From: Alphaproteobacteria bacterium
GTDB taxonomy: Bacteria > Pseudomonadota > Alphaproteobacteria > Bin65
Direction: 5' to 3'
Assembly (NCBI GenBank): GCA_021776685.1
Contig: JAJFFJ010000113.1
Span: forward strand, 1-41,388
Length of the DNA: 41,388 nt
The notes under the pieces: generated by a model
Told to the model about the DNA's origin: nothing
What the model saw: the letters and a program-made list of their open reading frames with translations, nothing else
The model's database searches: none
Made by a program: the position numbers and the translations under genes
Shown: positions 35,692 through 41,388 of the stretch, one piece after another
How positions within the stretch are numbered: the first letter of the stretch is position 1
Layout: each line of letters begins with the position of its first letter

Positions 35692-36843
35692 ATGCTTCGT
35701 CTGCAAACCTATCTGTTCCGCCAGTTGTTCATATCCACCGTGTTCGTCACGCTGACGCTGACCATGGTGCTGTGGCTGACTCAGTCCATGCGGTTCGTGA
35801 AATTCATCCTGAACCGCGGGTTGGAGCTGTCGACATTTCTGGAACTGACGATGTTGCTAATCCCCGGCTTCTGGCTGGTGATTTTGCCCATCTCGCTGTT
35901 TTTCTCCACACTGTTCACTTACAACAAATTCACCAATGACCGGGAGTTGGTGGTAATGCGCGCGGCTGGCGTCAGCCAGTTGGGGCTCGCAAAGCCAGTC
36001 CTCATTCTTGGCGGACTGGTGATGCTGTTCTGCTATCTCCTCAGCCTCTACGTCGTGCCTCTCTCATTTCGGCAATTTCGCACCGTACAGCACGAGATTC
36101 GCTCGAATATTTCCGCCGGCCTGATTCAGCAAGGAAGCTTCACGCAGATAACCCGCGGCCTGACGATTTATGTGCGGGAGCGGGTGGATACCGAAATTCA
36201 CGGCATCATCTTGCATGACACACGCGACGCGACGAAACGCATCACAATGCTGGCTGAGCGCGGCATCGTCCTGCCATCGGACCAAGGTCCCCGCGTGTTG
36301 ATGCTGAATGGCAGCCGACAGGAACTGGACATCAAGAGTGGCAAGATTTCACTGCTGTATTTCAAGCGGTACGGTTTTCGCCTGGCGGATCCATCCAAAC
36401 GAAAAAAGCGAGTCTTCCGACAGCCTGAAGAACGCTTTGTCGGACAACTGTTGGAGCCCGACAATTCGGCCCACGACAAATTTTACCGGAAGAAGCTGAT
36501 CGCGGAAGGCCACAACCGCATAGTGGGGCCGCTGGGAGCGCTTGTCATGCCGTTGATCGCGCTGGTCGCGCTGCTGACCGGTGAGTTCAACAAGAGAGGT
36601 CAGGCGATCCGACTGGTGGCGGCATGTGGGATCGCCGCGGCAATGCAGGGGACCATGATTGGGCTGCTCAGTGCGTCCGCCAAGAACAACATTCTGATTC
36701 CACTGACCTACCTGAATATGATCATCCCATTTTGCTTGCTTCTCTACTTTCTGGTCCGAAGTCCCCGGCGCCATAAAGGGAATGTCACCGGCGCCCCGCC
36801 GCCGGTTGACTCAGCCGAAGCCCCGGTGACAGGGGCAACCTGA
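35692..36843 (+). CDS. lptF: LPS export ABC transporter permease LptF
   Basis: A 383-aa inner-membrane permease that, with LptG and the ATPase LptB, extracts LPS toward the outer membrane. N-terminal helices (about 11-35, 50-75, 95-120), a periplasmic beta-jellyroll (about 130-275) and C-terminal helices (about 285-365) are visible. FTNDRELVVMRAAGVSQ (about 79-95) is the conserved LptF/G coupling segment facing LptB. The ATG at 35692 is chosen over the TTG at 35650 because MLRLQTYLFRQ is the usual start; no strong ribosome binding site is seen. TGATG overlap with lptG (1 nt). Confidence 0.96.
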   Translation: MLRLQTYLFRQLFISTVFVTLTLTMVLWLTQSMRFVKFILNRGLELSTFLELTMLLIPGFWLVILPISLFFSTLFTYNKFTNDRELVVMRAAGVSQLGLAKPVLILGGLVMLFCYLLSLYVVPLSFRQFRTVQHEIRSNISAGLIQQGSFTQITRGLTIYVRERVDTEIHGIILHDTRDATKRITMLAERGIVLPSDQGPRVLMLNGSRQELDIKSGKISLLYFKRYGFRLADPSKRKKRVFRQPEERFVGQLLEPDNSAHDKFYRKKLIAEGHNRIVGPLGALVMPLIALVALLTGEFNKRGQAIRLVAACGIAAAMQGTMIGLLSASAKNNILIPLTYLNMIIPFCLLLYFLVRSPRRHKGNVTGAPPPVDSAEAPVTGAT

Positions 36844-37952
36844 TGACCGGCCGCAACCTGTCTCTGACACTCTCACTCTACATAGGGCGTCAGTATCTAC
36901 TTGTTTTCGCCGGCATTCTGGCGATTTTCGTCTCGATTGTGCTGATGATCGACATGATCGAGCTTCTTCGCCGCTCGTCAGGCAAAGCCGACGTCACCTT
37001 CAGTCTGGTCATGACGATGGCGGTCTACAAGCTGCCTCTGACCGCCCAGAAAACCCTGCCCTTCGCCATTCTGTTTGCCGGCATGTTCGCGTTCTGGCAG
37101 CTCAACCGACATAGTGAGCTGGTCGCCCTCCGGGCTGCCGGCGTCTCGGTCTGGCAGTTTCTGCTCCCAGTATTCGGTGGCGCTCTGTTGATCGGCATCG
37201 TCAAAATTACCCTGATCAACCCGCTGGGCACCCACCTGATCGCTCAATTCGAGTTGCATGAAAACCGTTACCTGAAGGGGCGGTCCCAGTTGATGGCGGC
37301 ATCGGCATCCGGCATCTGGCTGAGACAAACCGATAAAAAGGGCGACACGGTTATTCATGCCAAACAGTCGAAAGTTGCCGCCAATGGGCTGAAGCTCCAG
37401 CAGGTTATGGTGCTGCTCTATGCCAAGGGCGACCACTATATCGGGCGCATCGACGCGGCTCAGGCCAGATTGGACAAGGGTTTTTGGGTCCTGGAAAACG
37501 CGCTCGTGCGCATGAAGGACAAGCCCGACAAAAAGCACCCGAGCTTCAAGATCGCCACGGATCTGACATTCGACAAGATTCAAGAGAGCTTCTCTTCACC
37601 CGCGTCGATCTCATTCTGGGACCTGCCAAAATTTATCCGGTCCCTCGAGGCGACTGGCTTCTCTGCGCTAAGCCACCGGCTTCATTGGCATTCCTTGCTG
37701 GCCGAACCAATGCTGTATTTGGCGATGATCCTAATTGCAGCGGTTTTCTCCCTGAGGCATAACCGGCGGACCGGAATCTTGCTTTCGGTCGCGGGGGGAG
37801 TCGGTGCAGGTTTTCTTTTGTTCTTTATTTCCGACCTTGTGCTGGCGTTGGCGCACTCGACCAACCTGCCACCTATCATGGCGGCATGGTCACCCGCTAT
37901 GGCCAGCGCCTTCTGCGGCCTTGCTATCTTGCTTCATGTGGAAGACGGCTGA
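36843..37952 (+). CDS. lptG: LPS export ABC transporter permease LptG
   Basis: A 369-aa partner permease of LptF. The typical N-terminus LSLYIGRQYLLVFAG, the coupling segment LNRHSELVALRAAGVS (about 87-102), a periplasmic jellyroll (about 125-270) and C-terminal helices (about 285-365) are present. ATG overlaps the lptF stop by one base, so the two permeases are translated together, as expected for a heterodimer. lptD follows 18 bp downstream. Confidence 0.96.
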   Translation: MTGRNLSLTLSLYIGRQYLLVFAGILAIFVSIVLMIDMIELLRRSSGKADVTFSLVMTMAVYKLPLTAQKTLPFAILFAGMFAFWQLNRHSELVALRAAGVSVWQFLLPVFGGALLIGIVKITLINPLGTHLIAQFELHENRYLKGRSQLMAASASGIWLRQTDKKGDTVIHAKQSKVAANGLKLQQVMVLLYAKGDHYIGRIDAAQARLDKGFWVLENALVRMKDKPDKKHPSFKIATDLTFDKIQESFSSPASISFWDLPKFIRSLEATGFSALSHRLHWHSLLAEPMLYLAMILIAAVFSLRHNRRTGILLSVAGGVGAGFLLFFISDLVLALAHSTNLPPIMAAWSPAMASAFCGLAILLHVEDG

Positions 37953-37970
37953 GCAGAAGTTGCAGAGACC

Positions 37971-40127
37971 TTGCTGAAACGACTTACCATTCTGCTGATC
38001 GCCTTAGGGGTCGCTGCCGGCGGTGCCAGCGCGCAGGTGCTGCGCGGCGCTAACGACAAGCTACCGGTGCTGGTGAGCGCCGATAACCTGCAATATGACC
38101 GGGAGCGGGATATCATTACCGCCAGCGGCCGGGTGCGGGTGTCCCAGGGTGACAACGTCATCCTGGCGGACAATCTGGTCTACAACCGGCGAACCAAGAT
38201 CCTGATCGCCACTGGCAAGGTCAGCGTCACCCGGCCCAGTGGCGAAACCGTCTTTGCCTCTCGTGTTGTGTTGAGCGACGATCTGAAAAACGGCGTTATT
38301 CATCAGTTCCGTCTGCTGTTTCCAGATAATACCCGGGTTGCCGCCAATGGCGCAGTGCGCGTGGGCGGCAAACGCGATGAAATGGCGAAAGTAGTCTTTT
38401 CGCCCTGCAACCTCTGCGAAAAGGATCCCACGGCGGCGCCGCTCTGGCAGATCAAGGCGCGAAAGCTGGTCCATCTGAAGGAAGAACGTGACCTGGTCTA
38501 CCGTGATGCCTGGCTAGAGGTTTTTGGCTTCCCGGTTTTCTACTCCCCTTATTTCCGGCATCCGGATCCGTCGGTGCGGCGGCGTAGCGGCTTTCTTGTT
38601 CCCAAATTCGGAGGCGAGAGCACGCTGGGGCAGTTTCTTAAAGTGCCCTATTTCTATGCAATCTCCCGGGACAAAGACATCACCATCACGCCCTTCCTCA
38701 CCACAAAGGAGCGGGCGGCCCTATTTGCTACCTACCGGCAACGCTTCAAGAATGGCGCGGTGATCCTCGACGGCAGCTACACCTACGTTCGGCGTCAGAA
38801 TGACGAGGGTGAGCACATCAGAGGCAATCGCAGCCGAGGTCATTTGTTCGGCAAACTGCACTATGACATAAACCGCCACTGGCGCTTCACCTTCGATGGC
38901 GGCGTGACAACCGACGATACCTTTCTGCGCCGATACAGCGTAACCGGCACTGATGTCCTGACCACAACTCCCAAAATCGAAGGATTCTACGGCCGCAACT
39001 ACTACGCCGCGGAATCATTCATTTTCCAGGGGCTCAGAACAGAGGACGACTTCGACAAGGACGGCATCGTCTTGCCGATGCTGACATTTTCTGCATTCGG
39101 CAAGCCTGTGCGCCGCTGGGGCCGGTGGCATGCGAATGGCAGCCTGGTCGGCCTGCAGCGACTGGAGGGAGCGGCCAATCAAAGGCTCCACGCAAATGCT
39201 GGCTGGCGGCTGCCCTTTACGCACAAGAGTGGCTGGCAGCTGGCAGTCAGTGCCGACGTCCATTTCGATCTTTTCCTGTTGAACAATGTTCCACGTTTGG
39301 GTGCACGTTCGTTCAACGGGTTTGTATCCCGCGTCTACCCAATCGGGCGTATCGACTGGCGATATCCGTTCGTGCGCGAACTGGGAAATGTCAGAAACGT
39401 CATTGAGCCCCGAATCGCGATTGTCACCGCTCCGACCGGGCTCAATACCGGCAAGATTCCCAATGAAGACAGCCAGGATATTGAACTTGATGACGCAAAT
39501 CTGTTCTCGATCAACAGGTTCAATGGCCGTGACCGGGTCGATGACGGCAGTCGGATCGTTTATGGAGTCCGGACTGCTTTCTTCGGCAACCGTGGGGGTC
39601 GCACGGATATCTTCCTCGGACAGAGCCTGCGTATCGACGGATCGCGGTCGATAACCGTCGATCCGTCATTCCGGGAAACATTCTCTGACATCGTAGGTCG
39701 TGTTCAATTCGAGCCCGGCGATTTTCTCAGCCTCGCTTACAGGTTCCGGTTCGATGTCTCTGAAATGACCTCGCGTCGTCATGAACTTACGGCGTCATTT
39801 GGTGTTCCCGCCCTTCGGGCATTCGTCAATTATGTCAAATTCTCAGGGAATGGCGTTAGCGAACCTGCCGGCCGCAGTGAGCTTGTTTTTTCGCTGAATA
39901 GCCAGATCACCAAGAACATCTCTATGTTCGGCGGCGCCCGCATTGACTTGGCCAGAGACGGCGGGGTGCGTCGCTGGCAAATGGGCGCCCAATTCAAGAA
40001 TGAGTGCTGTACAATTCGTGGGACCTTTACACGAACATTTTTTACGGACCGGGAGCTTCGCCCCAACAGTTTGTTTATCGTCGAAATTACGCTTAAACAT
40101 CTGGGCGGTTTCGGCATTTCCAGGTGA
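37971..40127 (+). CDS. lptD: LPS-assembly protein LptD
   Basis: A 718-aa outer-membrane translocon that inserts LPS into the outer leaflet together with LptE. Signal peptide to about residue 21 (GASAQ), an OstA/LptA-like jellyroll (about 32-135), then the beta-barrel. Cysteines are at 146 and 149 (SPCNLC) and a CC pair at 679-680, which mirrors the interstrand disulfides of E. coli LptD. The start is TTG at 37971, within 20 bp of the lptG stop, with only a weak ribosome binding site. Order lptF-lptG-lptD-surA fits alphaproteobacteria. Confidence 0.96.
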   Translation: MLKRLTILLIALGVAAGGASAQVLRGANDKLPVLVSADNLQYDRERDIITASGRVRVSQGDNVILADNLVYNRRTKILIATGKVSVTRPSGETVFASRVVLSDDLKNGVIHQFRLLFPDNTRVAANGAVRVGGKRDEMAKVVFSPCNLCEKDPTAAPLWQIKARKLVHLKEERDLVYRDAWLEVFGFPVFYSPYFRHPDPSVRRRSGFLVPKFGGESTLGQFLKVPYFYAISRDKDITITPFLTTKERAALFATYRQRFKNGAVILDGSYTYVRRQNDEGEHIRGNRSRGHLFGKLHYDINRHWRFTFDGGVTTDDTFLRRYSVTGTDVLTTTPKIEGFYGRNYYAAESFIFQGLRTEDDFDKDGIVLPMLTFSAFGKPVRRWGRWHANGSLVGLQRLEGAANQRLHANAGWRLPFTHKSGWQLAVSADVHFDLFLLNNVPRLGARSFNGFVSRVYPIGRIDWRYPFVRELGNVRNVIEPRIAIVTAPTGLNTGKIPNEDSQDIELDDANLFSINRFNGRDRVDDGSRIVYGVRTAFFGNRGGRTDIFLGQSLRIDGSRSITVDPSFRETFSDIVGRVQFEPGDFLSLAYRFRFDVSEMTSRRHELTASFGVPALRAFVNYVKFSGNGVSEPAGRSELVFSLNSQITKNISMFGGARIDLARDGGVRRWQMGAQFKNECCTIRGTFTRTFFTDRELRPNSLFIVEITLKHLGGFGISR

Positions 40128-40231
40128 GGTACCGTTGCGCGATGGCCTTCGGGTTTTTATAACCGTGGTCAACATGGCCCCAGCTACAATGAAATGGGGT
40201 CGAACAAGCATACGAAATGTCAGGTTATCCA

Positions 40232-41388
40232 ATGAGACACCTTGCGACGATGGCGTTGGCGCTGTGCTGCGCGCTTGCGCCGAATATCGCTGCGGCCCAA
40301 TCCCATGGACTAGCTGCAGTGGTCAACAGCGAACCGATCACGGCCTACGACCTGTCTTCACGGTTGCGGCTGGCCGTGTTGACCCTGCGCGTACCGGATC
40401 GTCCTGAGATCAGGCGACGGCTGGCGCCCCAGGTCTTGCGGCGGCTGATCCAGGAAAGGCTGCGCGTGCAGGAAGCCACACGACTCAAAATCAGGATCAA
40501 TGCCAAGCAGGTGCAGACCTATGTTTTGTCCCTTGAGCGGCGACGCGGTCTCGCCCGTGGACAGTTTTTGAAGAATTTTGAACGGGCGGGCGTCGACCCC
40601 AAGACCGTGGTCGCGCAGATACACTCAGGTCTGCTCTGGAACCAGGTAGTCGCCCGGCGCATCGCCCCATTGGTGCGCATCACAGACGCGGAAATCGATG
40701 AAGTGGCGGCCCGAATGCGTGCGGACAAAAATCGTGTCCAATACCGGCTGCGCGAAATCTATCTCCCGGTTACGACTGCAGACCGTGAAGCGACTGTCCT
40801 CCGCAACGCCCAACAACTGATGTTGCAGCTTCGCCGCGGCGCGCCTTTTGTAGCGCTGGCGAGACAGTTCTCCAGCAGCAGCACCGCCGCTGTTGGGGGC
40901 GACCGCGGTAATGTCTTCGAAGCACAGATGGAACCGGAATTGCTGTCGGCCGTGCGCAAAATGCGGCCCGGACAGATTGTCGGGCCGGTCAGAACGGTGA
41001 CGGGATATTACATCGTTCAGCTGGTTTCGCGCGGGACGCTGGCAACCGGGGCAACCGGTGCCAAGACACTGTCTATCGCCAATGTTGGGTTTCGCTACAA
41101 GACACGCCGGCCGGCGGAGCGCGCAAAGGCGGTAAAGGCGATGAGAGAAATCGCCAAGGTTGCCAAAACCTGCCCGGCCATTATGGCCGCCGCCCGCCAA
41201 AGGAACACGAGCATTACACGATGGGAAAGGAAGGTTCGGGTTGGAACCTTGTCCCCTGCTGTGCGCGGAATAGTACAACGCCTGAAAGTGGGCCAGAAAT
41301 CCAGAATACTTCAAACGCCACAGGCCGTTGTCGTCTTCATGCGTTGCAAGGAAGTCGGCCGCAATCTGCCGACCCGGGCAGCAATCCG
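40232..41388 (+). CDS. surA: Periplasmic chaperone / peptidyl-prolyl isomerase SurA (C-terminus cut by window end)
   Basis: SurA escorts outer-membrane proteins, including LptD, across the periplasm. The visible 385 codons hold a signal peptide (MRHLATMALALCCALAPNIAAAQ), a SurA N-terminal chaperone region opening with VVNSEPITAYDL (30-41), and one PpiC rotamase domain (about 170-267) with QFSSSSTAAVGGDRG and TGYYIVQLV. A further segment after 275 continues to the edge. I take the ATG at 40232, which has AGG seven bases upstream; another in-frame ATG is at 40217. Its place after lptD fits their functional link. Confidence 0.95.
   Translation, partial: MRHLATMALALCCALAPNIAAAQSHGLAAVVNSEPITAYDLSSRLRLAVLTLRVPDRPEIRRRLAPQVLRRLIQERLRVQEATRLKIRINAKQVQTYVLSLERRRGLARGQFLKNFERAGVDPKTVVAQIHSGLLWNQVVARRIAPLVRITDAEIDEVAARMRADKNRVQYRLREIYLPVTTADREATVLRNAQQLMLQLRRGAPFVALARQFSSSSTAAVGGDRGNVFEAQMEPELLSAVRKMRPGQIVGPVRTVTGYYIVQLVSRGTLATGATGAKTLSIANVGFRYKTRRPAERAKAVKAMREIAKVAKTCPAIMAAARQRNTSITRWERKVRVGTLSPAVRGIVQRLKVGQKSRILQTPQAVVVFMRCKEVGRNLPTRAAI

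Overview
The window looks like a core chromosomal segment of an alphaproteobacterium, probably of the Rhodospirillales or a related order. It is GC-rich and gene-dense. Markers supporting this are an HdaA-type replication regulator followed by a DUF2066 gene, two EipB (DUF1849) proteins, a 40-residue aa3-type cytochrome oxidase subunit IV, a metal-site variant HemB of the Mg type, an AspRS with non-discriminating features, and a pepA/holC/ndk neighbourhood. I see no phage, transposase, CRISPR array, rRNA or tRNA.

Layout. 1-3.3 kb: a truncated ECHDC3-like crotonase (minus strand), then hemB and two adjacent secreted four-cysteine proteins of unknown function that look like tandem paralogues. 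3.2-5.8 kb (minus): a Prx5-type peroxiredoxin with a striking cluster of palindromes in its promoter, and two translationally overlapping alpha/beta hydrolases. 5.9-10.75 kb (plus): a tightly coupled operon of CoA transferase, membrane-anchored penicillin-acylase-type Ntn hydrolase and ACT-domain threonine ammonia-lyase, each pair sharing a 4-nt stop/start overlap. 10.76-16.3 kb (minus): two tandem EipB-family envelope proteins, aspS, a LysE exporter and a BASS-family transporter. 16.4-19 kb (plus): a six-TM adenylate cyclase and RNase D.

19-22.8 kb (minus): ppk-ppx, the polyphosphate synthesis and breakdown pair, divergent from a SixA-type histidine phosphatase. 23.5-27.2 kb (minus): a Met-rich six-TM protein with its own GC-hairpin terminator, an SDR lacking the catalytic Tyr/Lys, hdaA and a DUF2066 gene. 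27.4-30 kb (plus): purM-purN with an ATGA overlap, a small lipoprotein, a 17-bp hairpin, and the tiny cytochrome oxidase subunit IV gene. 30.1-32.5 kb (minus): ndk, a lipocalin-like gene, holC and a family-9 glycosyltransferase. 32.7-34 kb (plus): an O-antigen-ligase-like protein. pepA is on the minus strand, and the window ends with lptF-lptG-lptD-surA (plus; surA is cut by the window end).

How the genes fit together. Outer-membrane biogenesis dominates: LptF/G/D and SurA, an LPS-type glycosyltransferase and ligase, and EipB paralogues. Nucleotide and energy housekeeping follows (PurM/N, Ndk, Ppk/Ppx, HolC, HdaA). The most unusual items are the tandem four-cysteine secreted pair, the EipB duplication with one copy tethered to the inner membrane by an Ala/Lys/Pro-rich linker, and the Fur-family-like operator cluster in front of the peroxiredoxin. 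None of these amounts to a demonstrated new system; they are the parts of the window that known families explain least.
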